Below, one piece after another: positions 7,591-17,241 of a DNA stretch of 64,000 nt. The translations under genes and the position numbers were made by a program. The stretch's first letter is position 1; every line of letters starts with the position of its first letter. The stretch is taken from assembly GCA_050954785.1 (NCBI GenBank), contig JBPBQO010000128.1, positions 9,405 through 73,404 on the forward strand. The letters are read 5' to 3'. The notes beneath the pieces are model-generated. The model was not told the DNA's origin. It did no database searches and was given only the letters and a program-made list of their open reading frames with translations. The DNA is from Lichenicola sp050954785 (lineage in GTDB: Bacteria; Pseudomonadota; Alphaproteobacteria; Acetobacterales; Acetobacteraceae).

Positions 7591-9153
7591 ATGGCAACGA
7601 TCGCTTGCATCCTCATGATGAAGAACGAGCAGACTTTGGCAGAGCCATGGTTGCTCTACCATGCTGACTTGTTCGGTCTCGAGAACTTATACGTTTTCGA
7701 CAATGGTTCGACGGATATCCATAGCCTCTCCCTGTTGAAAAAGTACGAGGAGAAAGGCCTCAACGTCGATCGCTTTTTTAAGACGCCAATTGCCTTTACA
7801 AACAAAGGCGAAATACTTGGTCAACTAATCAAAGCCCTCGAAGGGCTGAATAAGTATGATTATTTCGTTCCGCTCGACTGCGACGAGTTTATTATGCTTC
7901 GTGATTCCGCACTCGAGGACGGATACACGTGTTCGAAAGACCGTATTATCGGCTATTTCGATTCCATCGGTGCCGATGAGGGCCGTGTTCTTCTCGTCAA
8001 CGAGAACCTGATGAACATCCTCGGCCGGACCGGTGAGTTCCGGCGTGCGCTCTACTCCAAGACGATCTACCCGAAAGGTGCGTTCGTCGAGATGGATCAC
8101 GGCTATCACGGTGGTATCTCGAGCCGGGCACCCGGGTATCGCGAGATCGACATCGTCTATGCACATTTCCACTTCCGGCCATACGAGGAGCTCGTGCAAT
8201 TCGCGCGCGAGAAGCTGCGGATGACGCTGACCGACGCACAGATCGACGACAAGCTCTGGCTCAGCAGCTTCAAGGGTCCTGGCTTCCATATGGTCGGCTA
8301 TCTGACAGGCAACGCAGAGTCCTACTACAGCCAGTTCCGGGCAATCCGGGACACCGTGCACCTGCCCGAGCTGATGGAACGCTTTACGTTCCTGGGTGTA
8401 GCGCCGCCATTCTCATATTTTAAGCTTCCGGCAGAGACGGCACGCAATCTCGTCATCGACCGTATCGAGCACGATCAGATACAGGGATGGGCACGCGACC
8501 GCACCAACCCGATGCAGCCTTTGTTTACTCAGCTTCTGCTCGACGGTGTCCCGTTCGTCGAAGTTATTTGCGATGAACCCCGTGCGGATGTCGCGGCCGA
8601 GGGCTACGAGACGGACAAGGTTGGTTTCGGCATTCGCCTGCCGGAGGCGGCGTTCGACGGCACCCGTCACATCCTTTCGGCGAGCGACCTCGAGGGCAAC
8701 ATGATCCCGCTCTCGATGAACAACATCGAATTCAAGTCGATCGAGGTCGGCACCAGCGCGTCACTTCCACTCCAGAGCCATATCGACGGCCTGATCGACG
8801 GCGGCATCCAGGGATGGGTTCTGGAGATTGCGGAGGGTGAAGATGGCCGGGAGCTCAAAGGAAGATGCTCGGTTATCTTGGTGCACGACTCGATGCTGAT
8901 TGCCGAGGTCGTGGCAGACCTTGAACGCTCGGATGTATCGACCAGCTTTGGTAGCGATGCAAAATGCGGGTTCAGGTTCGAGCTACCCGCTGGAGGAATT
9001 GCCGGTGATCTTGGAGTTTATGCGATGCCGGGCATGCGGCAGCTCCACGGCAGTCCCTTCAGCCTGACGCAGGTTGCAACCGCTCCGACTCCGAGCCTGC
9101 CGAGCGAACTCCTGCTCGCCGCAGCAGGCACACCGACACTGGTTGCTGCTTAA
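7591..9153 (+). CDS. Glycosyltransferase family 2/92-like protein with C-terminal repeat domains
   Basis: About 520 residues. The N-terminal catalytic domain (1-270) begins MATIACILMMKNEQ, followed by VFDNGSTD (36-42) and a DxD-type motif LDCDEF (Asp96, Asp98) for nucleotide-sugar/metal binding, typical of Glyco_tranf_2_4/GT92-like enzymes. Two C-terminal beta-rich repeats begin at about 287 (IQGWARD) and 404 (IQGWVLE); such GWA-type repeats accompany large bacterial surface-glycan transferases. No membrane segments. ATG 7591 has AAGGACC upstream and fits the family start. The next gene, 52 bp downstream, repeats the same domain types, so the two probably work together. Substrate unknown. Confidence 0.82.
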   Translation: MATIACILMMKNEQTLAEPWLLYHADLFGLENLYVFDNGSTDIHSLSLLKKYEEKGLNVDRFFKTPIAFTNKGEILGQLIKALEGLNKYDYFVPLDCDEFIMLRDSALEDGYTCSKDRIIGYFDSIGADEGRVLLVNENLMNILGRTGEFRRALYSKTIYPKGAFVEMDHGYHGGISSRAPGYREIDIVYAHFHFRPYEELVQFAREKLRMTLTDAQIDDKLWLSSFKGPGFHMVGYLTGNAESYYSQFRAIRDTVHLPELMERFTFLGVAPPFSYFKLPAETARNLVIDRIEHDQIQGWARDRTNPMQPLFTQLLLDGVPFVEVICDEPRADVAAEGYETDKVGFGIRLPEAAFDGTRHILSASDLEGNMIPLSMNNIEFKSIEVGTSASLPLQSHIDGLIDGGIQGWVLEIAEGEDGRELKGRCSVILVHDSMLIAEVVADLERSDVSTSFGSDAKCGFRFELPAGGIAGDLGVYAMPGMRQLHGSPFSLTQVATAPTPSLPSELLLAAAGTPTLVAA

Positions 9154-9205
9154 CTTATCACGTCAACACTAGAGTTCCGAAAACAGGAAGAGAGTCGTCA
9201 TTACC

Positions 9206-12200
9206 ATGCCAAACTTCCTGTCTCTTCGAACCGTTTCAGATGAAGTCAAAGTTAGGGCTACCAAGATGCGCTCGGCTATCTGCATGGTCGTAAAAGACGA
9301 GATCGATGATATTCCGCAGTGGATCATTCATCATCGCCTTGTCGGCTTCGACCGAATCATCATCTACGGTAATGGCGCCACCGATGGTTCCGCGGCCTTG
9401 ATCGATGCGATGGCAGCCGAGTTCCAGGTTGAGCACATTCTCTGGCCGACACCCGAAGGCAGGCCGGTGCCAAAACTCGTCTATGAAGATTGTCTGCGTC
9501 GCTTCGGAAACGATTTCGACTGGATCGCTTTCCTGGATGCCGACGAGTATCTTGTTCCGGCTGATCCGGATGCACAGATTGGATCACTGCTGGAGGATCA
9601 CCACGATCATTCGGCCATCGCCATCAATTGGTTGATCTTTGGATCCTCCAACGCTCCGAACACGAACGGTCTCCTCAACACCGAGACTTTCACGAACCGT
9701 GCCGAGGCTCAGTTTTCGGCAAATCGTAATGTGAAGTCCATTATCCAGCCAAGCCGAACGATCGAGTGCGTCAATCCGCATGCGTTCGTCTGCGACGGGC
9801 CGTATTTCACGCTCGACAACGAGATGGTCGAATGGGCTTCGGAAGGCCTGGGTGTCGTTCCGGACGAGAAGGTCGTTGTCGGCTCCTGGCGTATCCACCA
9901 CTACATGATCCGCTCGCTCGATCATTGGCGTCGCCGACTGGTACGTGGAAATGACTCCAAAGGTGCGGAATGGGATGAGGTTTTCCGTCATCACGATCGC
10001 AACGAGATCGAAGACATAACTGCACTTCCTCTCGCTAAACGCGTTAGGGAGATCATGAACGAACGTGGGATCTGGGCAATGATCGAGACTCATAGAACCG
10101 ACAAATCCGATCGCCGCACTTCGCTGCCGGACGTCGTTGCGCAACACGTTGCCGAGCCTCTTCAGGTACCGATGATTGCGCTGGTTGCCGGCACGGATCT
10201 GGATGCCGAAAGGCGTCGTTCCATAGAAAATGATGTCGCAAAAAACATTAGCCCGGACGAGGAGCACGCCTGGACCCAGAGCGGACTTCCGGTTGCTCTT
10301 GCAGTGGAGTGCCATCTCGACACCCTATCTTCGACCGTCATCCGTGGCTGGGCAATCAATCTCGCCGACATCGATATACCGCTCGTCATGCATATCATGA
10401 TCGATGGATCGAACGTGGCAGCCGTTCCGTGCCTTATCGAGCGTGAGGACGTCCGGAATGCCGGTTACCCGATCGCCACGGTTGGCTTCGAATTCACACT
10501 CGAGCGTCGATTTTTCAACGCACAGACACATCGGCTGGAGTTCCAGACCGTCTCCGGCGAGGTCATTCGGATCTCGACGCCGGACGAGAAACTGGAATTT
10601 TATGATTTCAGCGAGAAATGGAAGCCGGCGGTTCGCAGTCTGGTCGATGGCATGCATGAAGGCGTCATCAAGGGATGGGTGCTTCGCGAGGAGCAGGATC
10701 ATGCTTGGCTCGGCGGGTGCAACATCGTCGTCACCTCGAACGGCACGCACGTTGCCAACATCAAGGCCAATCGTAATCGTGGGGATGTCGGCAAGGCCAT
10801 GGGCGCCGATGTCAATTGCGGCTTCGAGTTCCTGCCGCCGATTGCATTCCGCAAGGCGCATCCACAAGCGTTTCGCTTCTTTCTGGCGCCATACGACATC
10901 GAGCTGACCGGAAGTCCCTACACGACCAGCTTCGTCAGCGACGGCAATGAGGCGGCACTGCTGGATCTCAACGACACACTCGACCGTCTGTATGTGGAAA
11001 TGACCAGACTGCGCCGGCAGGTCAAGACGATGCTGCCGAAGCACGTGCATAACCTTGCCGACTACGACACCTGGGCACGGACCTATCTCGAGGCACTTCG
11101 TACTCGTGTCGAGAAGGAACGCTATGCGCGCAGTCGTAACCTCAAGACGTTCGAGCTCGCGCGATCCGAGCCGCTGGTCAGCATCGTGTGCCCGACCTGG
11201 CGCCCGAAGATCAGCGACTTCTGTGCAGCGGTCGAGTCGGTGATCGCCCAGACCTTGCAGAGCTGGGAGCTGATCCTGATCGACGATGGCAGCCAGATGC
11301 CGGACCTGACCGCGCAGATCGATGCCTTCACTAAGCGCGACCCACGCATCCGCGTCATCCGGCGGATGAAGAACGTCGGCATCAGTGCCGCGACCAATGC
11401 CGGCATGCGGGCAGCACGCGGCGACTGGCTGGCGTTCTTCGACCATGACGATCTGCTGGTGCCGGTGGCACTCGAGCTGATGGTGTCCGAGGCACAACGT
11501 ACCGGCGCGAAGCTGCTCTATTCCGACGAGGATAAGATCGACGATAATGGGTATTATTCGGAGCCTGCGTTCAAGACGGACTGGAACTACCGCCTTCTGC
11601 TAGGCTGCAACTACATCTGCCACCTCGTCATGCTCGACCGGGCCACGATGAAGCAGGTTGGTTTTCTGAACCCGAAATATAATGGCGCCCAGGATCATGA
11701 CTACCTCCTGCGCGTGTCCGAGGTCCTGCGGCCGGACGAGATCCACCATGTTCCGGAGGTGCTGTATCATTGGCGCAAGTCGGAGACCTCGACCGCCAGC
11801 AGCACATCGGCCAAGCAGTACGCGGTCGATGCCGGCGTTTTTGCGATTACCGATCATCTCGAACGGCGCGGCAAGTCGGCCGAGGTGACCAGCTTCAACG
11901 ATAGCACCTGGTACAAGGTGCATTGGAAGATGGCGCAGCAACCCAAGATCACGATCATCATTCCGTACAAGGAACAGATAAAGACGACGCGGACCTGCAT
12001 CGACTGCATTCTGGCCGGGACGGATTACGAAAATTTCGACGTCATCCTGGTCGATAACTGGTCTACCTCGGAAGAGGCCATGCAGTTCTCCGACGAGATG
12101 GGCCAACTCGACAATGTACGAGTGCTGAGGGTCGAGGAAGAGTTCAACTACTCCCGGATCAACAATCTGGCGGCTCGTGCCAGCGATGCCGAGTATTTTG

Positions 12201-12856
12201 TCCTGATGAACAACGACCTGTTCGTGACGGACAAGTCCTGGCTGCGGACGATCCTGGACGAGGCGCTGGTCGATGAGCAGGTCGGCATCGTCGGTGGCAA
12301 GTTCGTCTATCCGAACCGCCGGGTGCAGCATGCAGGCGTCGTCCTCGGCGTCGGCGGCGTTGCCTGTCATTCTCATTCCGGCATCGGCGAGGACGAGCCA
12401 GGCTACGCAGCGCGCGCGTTGTTCGCCCAAGAGGTTTCCGCGGTGACCGCCGCCTGCCTGCTGATCCGCGCCGACATCTACTGGCAGGTCGGCGGTCTCG
12501 ACGAACAGCATCTCGCCGTCGCGTTCAACGACGTCGACCTCTGCCTGAAGGTCAGGCTGGCTGGCTACAAGGTGGTCTGGACACCCGAATTCCTGGCCGA
12601 GCATCATGAGTCTCTCAGCCGTGGAAGCGACGAGATCAGGCCGGAGAAGGAGGCCCGCTTCTTCCACGAGATGCAGACGATGATCGAACGCTACGGCGAT
12701 TACCTGAAAAATGACCCGTTCTACAGCAAGCACTTCACGCTCGAGCATCGTCCGTTCTTCGATCTCAGGGACCTGTTGGTCGTTCCGGACGTCGCCAGAC
12801 GATCGACGCAGATGACGCTTAATCCGCCTCTGGCACATATGGACGCAGCCGATTGA
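9206..12856 (+). CDS. Giant multidomain glycosyltransferase with three catalytic-type domains
   Basis: 1216 residues. Order: a Glyco_tranf_2_4-like domain (about 21-330) with YGNGATDGS and Asp111/Asp113 in FLDADEYLVP; two GWA-type beta repeats (IRGWAIN near 376, IKGWVLR near 488); a first GT2 domain from about 655 (VSIVCPTW, then LIDDGSQ and FFDHDDLLVP near 745); and a second GT2 domain from about 912 (ITIIIPYKEQ, VDNWST, LMNNDLFV near 1000, NDVDLCLK). It is soluble and could add several sugars in sequence to a lipid-linked or surface glycan. ATG 9206 is used; the GGAAGAGAG upstream is about 13 bases away, and Met21 at 9266 is an alternative start. Confidence 0.9.
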   Translation: MPNFLSLRTVSDEVKVRATKMRSAICMVVKDEIDDIPQWIIHHRLVGFDRIIIYGNGATDGSAALIDAMAAEFQVEHILWPTPEGRPVPKLVYEDCLRRFGNDFDWIAFLDADEYLVPADPDAQIGSLLEDHHDHSAIAINWLIFGSSNAPNTNGLLNTETFTNRAEAQFSANRNVKSIIQPSRTIECVNPHAFVCDGPYFTLDNEMVEWASEGLGVVPDEKVVVGSWRIHHYMIRSLDHWRRRLVRGNDSKGAEWDEVFRHHDRNEIEDITALPLAKRVREIMNERGIWAMIETHRTDKSDRRTSLPDVVAQHVAEPLQVPMIALVAGTDLDAERRRSIENDVAKNISPDEEHAWTQSGLPVALAVECHLDTLSSTVIRGWAINLADIDIPLVMHIMIDGSNVAAVPCLIEREDVRNAGYPIATVGFEFTLERRFFNAQTHRLEFQTVSGEVIRISTPDEKLEFYDFSEKWKPAVRSLVDGMHEGVIKGWVLREEQDHAWLGGCNIVVTSNGTHVANIKANRNRGDVGKAMGADVNCGFEFLPPIAFRKAHPQAFRFFLAPYDIELTGSPYTTSFVSDGNEAALLDLNDTLDRLYVEMTRLRRQVKTMLPKHVHNLADYDTWARTYLEALRTRVEKERYARSRNLKTFELARSEPLVSIVCPTWRPKISDFCAAVESVIAQTLQSWELILIDDGSQMPDLTAQIDAFTKRDPRIRVIRRMKNVGISAATNAGMRAARGDWLAFFDHDDLLVPVALELMVSEAQRTGAKLLYSDEDKIDDNGYYSEPAFKTDWNYRLLLGCNYICHLVMLDRATMKQVGFLNPKYNGAQDHDYLLRVSEVLRPDEIHHVPEVLYHWRKSETSTASSTSAKQYAVDAGVFAITDHLERRGKSAEVTSFNDSTWYKVHWKMAQQPKITIIIPYKEQIKTTRTCIDCILAGTDYENFDVILVDNWSTSEEAMQFSDEMGQLDNVRVLRVEEEFNYSRINNLAARASDAEYFVLMNNDLFVTDKSWLRTILDEALVDEQVGIVGGKFVYPNRRVQHAGVVLGVGGVACHSHSGIGEDEPGYAARALFAQEVSAVTAACLLIRADIYWQVGGLDEQHLAVAFNDVDLCLKVRLAGYKVVWTPEFLAEHHESLSRGSDEIRPEKEARFFHEMQTMIERYGDYLKNDPFYSKHFTLEHRPFFDLRDLLVVPDVARRSTQMTLNPPLAHMDAAD

Positions 12857-12948
12857 TCGAAACGAAGGCCGGTTATAGTCGAAACAAGTCAAATCGGCAT
12901 TAATCGGCCTTTACATGAAGTTATATTGTAGGTCCTTTTTTATTCCAT

Positions 12949-14394
12949 ATGCTTAATGAAGTTGCATCTGCTGTGCCACTCATCGGCGCCTCTGTATTGC
13001 CCCGTCGTGTGTTTGATTGGATTGGAAAAATGGCGATCTTCGAGCTTTCAGGACAGTTCGGCGAAATGCGTGCCGGCACGTCGAGCGATGAAAGCCACGC
13101 CGATTCACCTGTATTCGATATTCCGTTCATCCGTCCAAACCCACCGAGCCTGCGCAGCCTCGGGCCGGATCTCGCGCGGATCGAGGCGTCCGGGGTATTT
13201 ACCAATTACGGCCCAACCAACAGCCGCTTCGAGCGCGCGCTCGAGAACGACATGTTCGGCGGTCGCGGCGCCTGCCTGACTGTCTGCAACGCCACTATCG
13301 GGCTCATGATGGCGATCCGTTATGTTGTCGACCGTGCCGAGGCGAAGCGTGGTGTAATTCCCCGCAATATCCGCGGTCGGCGTTACGCCCTGATGCCGTC
13401 TTTCACCTTCGCAGCCGCAGCCCACGCAGCCGACTGGGTCGGACTGACGCCTTTATTCTGCGACATAGACGAGAACGACTGGGCGGCGTCTGCGGCTTCA
13501 GAGGATAGCCTGATCCAGCAGTACGGCAGCGAGATCGCGGTCATCGTTCCGTATGCGACGTTCGGAAACAACATCGACCTCAAGCGGTATGAGCGCATCG
13601 CGGCGGAAACCGGCATCCCGATCGTGGTGGATGCCGCTGCATCCCTGGGCAGCCTCGAACTGTTCGGCGAGGCGTTCGGCGCCAGCTTTCCCTATCCAAT
13701 CGTCTTCTCGATGCATGCCACCAAGACCTTCAGCACCGGTGAAGGGGGTGTCATCTATTCGACCGACCGGACCGCGATCAGCGACCTTCGTACCATGGGT
13801 AATTTCGGATTCGGAGAATCGAGATCGGCAACGATGCCTGGCCTGAATTCCAAGATAAGCGAAGTCTCGGCATTGCTGGCCCTGACGCGGCTGAAGGATT
13901 TCGATGTCGTGGTCGGTCACCGCGAGCGTCTGGCGATTCTCTATCGCAGCCTGCTGCCGGGCTGGGGGTTCCAGCGGATGAACGGCCTGCGCTGCGCCTA
14001 CCAGTTCATGCCTGTGCTGCCGCCCGCCATGGTCACGATGCCGCGGGATGAGATCGTCGCGGCCCTCAAGAGTCGCGGCATCGGCGCTGCGTGCTACTTC
14101 GCACCTCACGTAGCGGAGCAGCCTTTCTTTCGCGACAGGGCAGTGTGCGGCGACCTGACCGTCACCGAGCGGGTGTCGAAAAGCATCATCGCGTTGCCCT
14201 TGTGGGACGGCATGACTGCCGAGATGGTCAAGATCATCTGCGAGACTCTCAGGGAAGTCTGCGGCGCCGATACGTTCTGTGTGTCGAGCTGGGTGTCGGC
14301 TTCGCGAACGACCATACCGTCGATGAACTCCGCGCTGGCACAGCTCGACAGTTTTTCGGACCGGGTCATACCGTTAATGGGAATTGCTACATGA
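12949..14394 (+). CDS. DegT/DnrJ/EryC1-family PLP aminotransferase
   Basis: Up to 481 residues. A PLP-dependent fold-type I transaminase of the sugar-aminotransferase family. Visible features are NYGPTNSRFERALE near the N-terminus of the core, the substrate-pocket region PSFTFAAAAHAADWVG, the Asp of VVDAAASLGS, and the PLP lysine (about residue 259) in HATKTFSTGEGG. Such enzymes usually aminate keto-sugars for surface glycans. The start is unsure: ATG 12949 (used), ATG 13030 or ATG 13069, as about 55 N-terminal residues precede the family core. It overlaps the next gene by four bases (ATGA), showing translational coupling. Confidence 0.88.
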   Translation: MLNEVASAVPLIGASVLPRRVFDWIGKMAIFELSGQFGEMRAGTSSDESHADSPVFDIPFIRPNPPSLRSLGPDLARIEASGVFTNYGPTNSRFERALENDMFGGRGACLTVCNATIGLMMAIRYVVDRAEAKRGVIPRNIRGRRYALMPSFTFAAAAHAADWVGLTPLFCDIDENDWAASAASEDSLIQQYGSEIAVIVPYATFGNNIDLKRYERIAAETGIPIVVDAAASLGSLELFGEAFGASFPYPIVFSMHATKTFSTGEGGVIYSTDRTAISDLRTMGNFGFGESRSATMPGLNSKISEVSALLALTRLKDFDVVVGHRERLAILYRSLLPGWGFQRMNGLRCAYQFMPVLPPAMVTMPRDEIVAALKSRGIGAACYFAPHVAEQPFFRDRAVCGDLTVTERVSKSIIALPLWDGMTAEMVKIICETLREVCGADTFCVSSWVSASRTTIPSMNSALAQLDSFSDRVIPLMGIAT

Positions 14395-15851
14395 CGAACA
14401 TGATCGAGACCGGGGCGCTTATCGTCGGTGGCGGTCCAGCGGGTCTGGCGCCCCTGCTGGCAGCTTCGCATCTGGAACTTCTGCCCAGGCTCCTATCCGA
14501 TGGCCTGGTCGTCGCCGAAAGCGGCGGCCATGTCGGAGCTGGCGGGATCGGGCGCTACATCATCAACTCGGACAGCTCGGCCGTCACGTTCCTTTCGTGC
14601 GTCATGGACAATCCGAACCCGAGGCTTGCCGCGGTGGCACAGCACCCGACCGCGCTGGCGATCGCCGGTTGCGGTCGTGGCGCGGTTCCGCTCGCACTAG
14701 TCGGGGCACTGATGGAGCAGGTCGGGCAGGCGCTCGATACGGTGGTGCGGGAAGCGCCCGGCGGTTCCATCATGACGCGCCATACGGCCATGCGGACCCA
14801 GAGACGTGCCGACGGGCGCTGGTCGACCAGCCTGCGCTCGACGGCAACCGGACAGGAAACCGAGATTGTGTCCGCCAGCGTTGTCCTGGCCTGCGGAGGC
14901 CATCAGCCCGACCTGCGGCTTGAGGACGAACTGGTTGCCGAACGCCCGTTGCTGCCGGATTATCGCTCCAAACTGGTGCAATCCGACGTAGCGCTCACCG
15001 CTGCAGGCCTGACCGATATACGCCGTCGTCTGGCAGGGATCGCCCGGCCGCGCATTGCCGTGATCGGCGGCTCCACCAGTGCCGTGGCGACCGTCCGGCT
15101 CTTGCTGGAAAGCCTCGGTGGGCAGTTGTCGACCGGCGCCATTACCCTGATGCATCGCCGGACGCTGACACTGTTCTACCCTTCCGCCGATGCCGCCCGC
15201 GAGGAAGGATATTTTTCCTTCGGGCCGGATGACATCTGTCCGGTCAGCGGCTTCCTGTTCCGTTTCGGCGGTCTGCGTTTCGACTCGCGCGCTCTGGTGA
15301 TGCAGCTTCTGGGCGTTGGTGGCCAGCCAGCGGAGCCACGCGTTACGCTGCATCGCCTGGCAGGTGATCCCGACCTGGATGGCGTCGCCTTCGACCCGGC
15401 CGAAAGCCGGCGAGTACTCGATGAGGCCGACGTGGTGATTTCCTGCCTCGGCTATCGTCCGCGTGCTTTGCCGATCCTGGATGTCGATGGAACGGCGATC
15501 CGGCTCTTAGCGGATCAACCGGGCGGCGCGCTGGTCAATCCACAATGTGGGGTGGTCGATGTACAGGGGCGTGAAATTCCCGGGCTCCTGGGTATCGGGC
15601 TCGCGGCAGGCTTCACGCCGCATGGCAGCATGGGCGGCGAACCGTCTTTCCGAGGGCAGGCCAACGGACTCTGGCTCTGGCAGAACGACGTGGGCGCACT
15701 GGTCAGCCGTCGCATGCTCGCGCGGACCGCTTCCATACGGACGGCAATGGTTCCGCATGCTGCAACCGAAGCGAATTTCAAACGACCGCCGGTCGCTCCG
15801 GTAACGGTCTGGTCGAGCAACGATTATCACCCACTGGCGGTCGAAGCCTGA
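14391..15851 (+). CDS. FAD/NAD(P)-binding oxidoreductase (flavin monooxygenase-like)
   Basis: 486 residues. The N-terminal FAD Rossmann motif is IVGGGPAGLA (about 11-20). A second dinucleotide motif AVIGGSTSAVA sits near residue 222, and ISCLGYRPRALP fits the ATG-like motif that precedes the C-terminal FAD segment. Two Rossmann motifs with this spacing suggest a class B flavin monooxygenase or N-hydroxylase-like enzyme rather than a simple dehydrogenase. No membrane segment or signal peptide. It starts inside the stop of the aminotransferase gene (ATGA). The neighbouring aminotransferase and methyltransferase suggest that it oxidises an amino-sugar or amino-acid-like substrate; the actual substrate is inferred only. 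Confidence 0.82.
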   Translation: MTNMIETGALIVGGGPAGLAPLLAASHLELLPRLLSDGLVVAESGGHVGAGGIGRYIINSDSSAVTFLSCVMDNPNPRLAAVAQHPTALAIAGCGRGAVPLALVGALMEQVGQALDTVVREAPGGSIMTRHTAMRTQRRADGRWSTSLRSTATGQETEIVSASVVLACGGHQPDLRLEDELVAERPLLPDYRSKLVQSDVALTAAGLTDIRRRLAGIARPRIAVIGGSTSAVATVRLLLESLGGQLSTGAITLMHRRTLTLFYPSADAAREEGYFSFGPDDICPVSGFLFRFGGLRFDSRALVMQLLGVGGQPAEPRVTLHRLAGDPDLDGVAFDPAESRRVLDEADVVISCLGYRPRALPILDVDGTAIRLLADQPGGALVNPQCGVVDVQGREIPGLLGIGLAAGFTPHGSMGGEPSFRGQANGLWLWQNDVGALVSRRMLARTASIRTAMVPHAATEANFKRPPVAPVTVWSSNDYHPLAVEA

Positions 15852-15885
15852 TGACGACGAAAAACTATCCGGACGCACTGCCGGG

Positions 15886-16713
15886 ATGAGCATCGACCTG
15901 ATTTTCGGGCCTAATTCGGCTGTCCAGCACGATACGACGCTCAAAACCTCGAATCTCTATAGCTCAATCGCAACGGACTATGACGACAGCTACGAGCGCC
16001 CCACGCACAGGCGCGTCTATGATCTCCTGGCCTGGGAACATGCCCAATCGATTTCCCTGCCGACGAACGCTTGCATTGTCGATGTCGGGTGCGGCACCGG
16101 CCGCTGGATTTCGCGCTGGCTCGAGCGCGGGCATCGGGTCATCGGCATCGAGTTGGCGCCGGGCATGATCGCCGCGTTGCGGGCCAGGTCCTTCGATGGC
16201 GATTTCACGCTGATCGAAGGCCGCATGGAGGATGCGGTGATCGCAGCGGACTCCGTCGACCTCGTGCTTGCGCTGGGCTCGGTGCAATACGCTGCCGACC
16301 CGGAGGCGATGATCCGGCGGTTCGCGACCTGGCTTCGGCCGGGCGGCGCACTATGTCTCTATGTCGATGGTCTGAAGTCGCTGGTGCTCGAACTCATTCG
16401 TGAGGGACGGCAGGAGGAGGCGCTGGACCGTCTGGAGAACAGGGCCGGCATGTTTCGGGAAGGCGACCACGAGGCGCCGCTGGTCTTGTACGACCGGCAC
16501 ACACTGGAGGCACATTTTGCAACGGCCGGCCTGGTCGATACCCGTTGCCATGGGCTGGCCGTGGCTGCCAGCGCGCTCGGGCGCACCGGCTCCACCGAGG
16601 CCATGGAACAGGACGAAGAAGCCGCGATGGATGTCGAGCGTGCGCTCTCGGCCGACCCGGCGATGGCGGATGCCGGCCTGCACATCCTCGCCATCGGGTT
16701 CCGCCCGCTATAG
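15886..16713 (+). CDS. Class I SAM-dependent methyltransferase
   Basis: 275 residues. It starts with the UbiE/Methyltransf_11/25-type segment NLYSSIATDYDDSYERP, then motif I VDVGCGTGRW (about 65-74), an acidic post-I residue in IGIELAPGM, motif II DLVLALGSVQYAADPEAM, and WLRPGGALCLYV. Small-molecule methyltransferase; no membrane or RNA-binding domain. It lies 34 bases after the flavoprotein gene on the same strand, so it probably belongs to the same pathway, methylating an O or N atom of the modified sugar or amine. Substrate not determinable. Confidence 0.87.
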   Translation: MSIDLIFGPNSAVQHDTTLKTSNLYSSIATDYDDSYERPTHRRVYDLLAWEHAQSISLPTNACIVDVGCGTGRWISRWLERGHRVIGIELAPGMIAALRARSFDGDFTLIEGRMEDAVIAADSVDLVLALGSVQYAADPEAMIRRFATWLRPGGALCLYVDGLKSLVLELIREGRQEEALDRLENRAGMFREGDHEAPLVLYDRHTLEAHFATAGLVDTRCHGLAVAASALGRTGSTEAMEQDEEAAMDVERALSADPAMADAGLHILAIGFRPL

Positions 16714-16792
16714 CGTGGTCCGCTTGGCGCGGGCGGCCTGCCGCATCAGTTCGGAGTATCAGACGCTGTCGATCGAAACATCAGCCACCGAC

Positions 16793-17236
16793 ATGGACAG
16801 CCTGCTCGAGACGCTGGAAGCCCTGTTTGCCGGCGAACACGACCTGATCGCCAACACCGCCAATATGGCAGCGCTTTTGTTCCAGACGTTGCCGGACGTG
16901 AACTGGGCAGGATTCTATTTCCTGGCGGACGGTGAACTCGTGCTGGGTCCCTTTCAGGGACGGGTCGCCTGTGTGCGGATCCCGCTTGGCCGAGGGGTGT
17001 GCGGTACTGCGGCCGAACGGCGCGAAACGATCCTGGTGCCGGACGTGCACCTGTTTCCCGGCCACATCGCCTGCGATGCTGCGTCACGCAGCGAAATCGT
17101 GGTGCCTTTGATCCAGGATGGCCGACTGCTGGGGGTGCTCGATATCGACAGCCCGGTAGCCAACCGCTTCTCCGAGACCGATCGCGTCCTGTGCGAGGCA
17201 GCGGCCGCATTGCTGGTGGCTTCTCTGAAGGCCTGA
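16793..17236 (+). CDS. msrC: Free methionine-(R)-sulfoxide reductase (GAF-domain fRMsr)
   Basis: A single GAF domain of 147 residues that reduces free Met-R-sulfoxide with thioredoxin. The three family cysteines are present at 60, 70 and 94 (VACVRIP, GVCGTAA, HIACDAA); their spacing of 10 and 24 residues equals Cys84/94/118 of the E. coli enzyme. LDIDSP and FSETD near the end are also typical. ATG 16793 is chosen; an in-frame GTG at 16715 is possible but lacks a ribosome-binding site. The Nudix gene follows after 5 bases, forming a small repair-type operon. Confidence 0.9.
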   Translation: MDSLLETLEALFAGEHDLIANTANMAALLFQTLPDVNWAGFYFLADGELVLGPFQGRVACVRIPLGRGVCGTAAERRETILVPDVHLFPGHIACDAASRSEIVVPLIQDGRLLGVLDIDSPVANRFSETDRVLCEAAAALLVASLKA

Positions 17237-17241
17237 CGGGG

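Noticed and set aside
11600..12892. 430-codon reverse open frame in the giant glycosyltransferase gene
   Set aside because: Shadow of the GT2 domains, without initiation signals or recognisable domains.
12864..12916. Terminator after the giant glycosyltransferase gene (AAGGCCG/CGGCCTT)
   Set aside because: The 7-bp stem has a loop of more than 30 bases, too weak to support.
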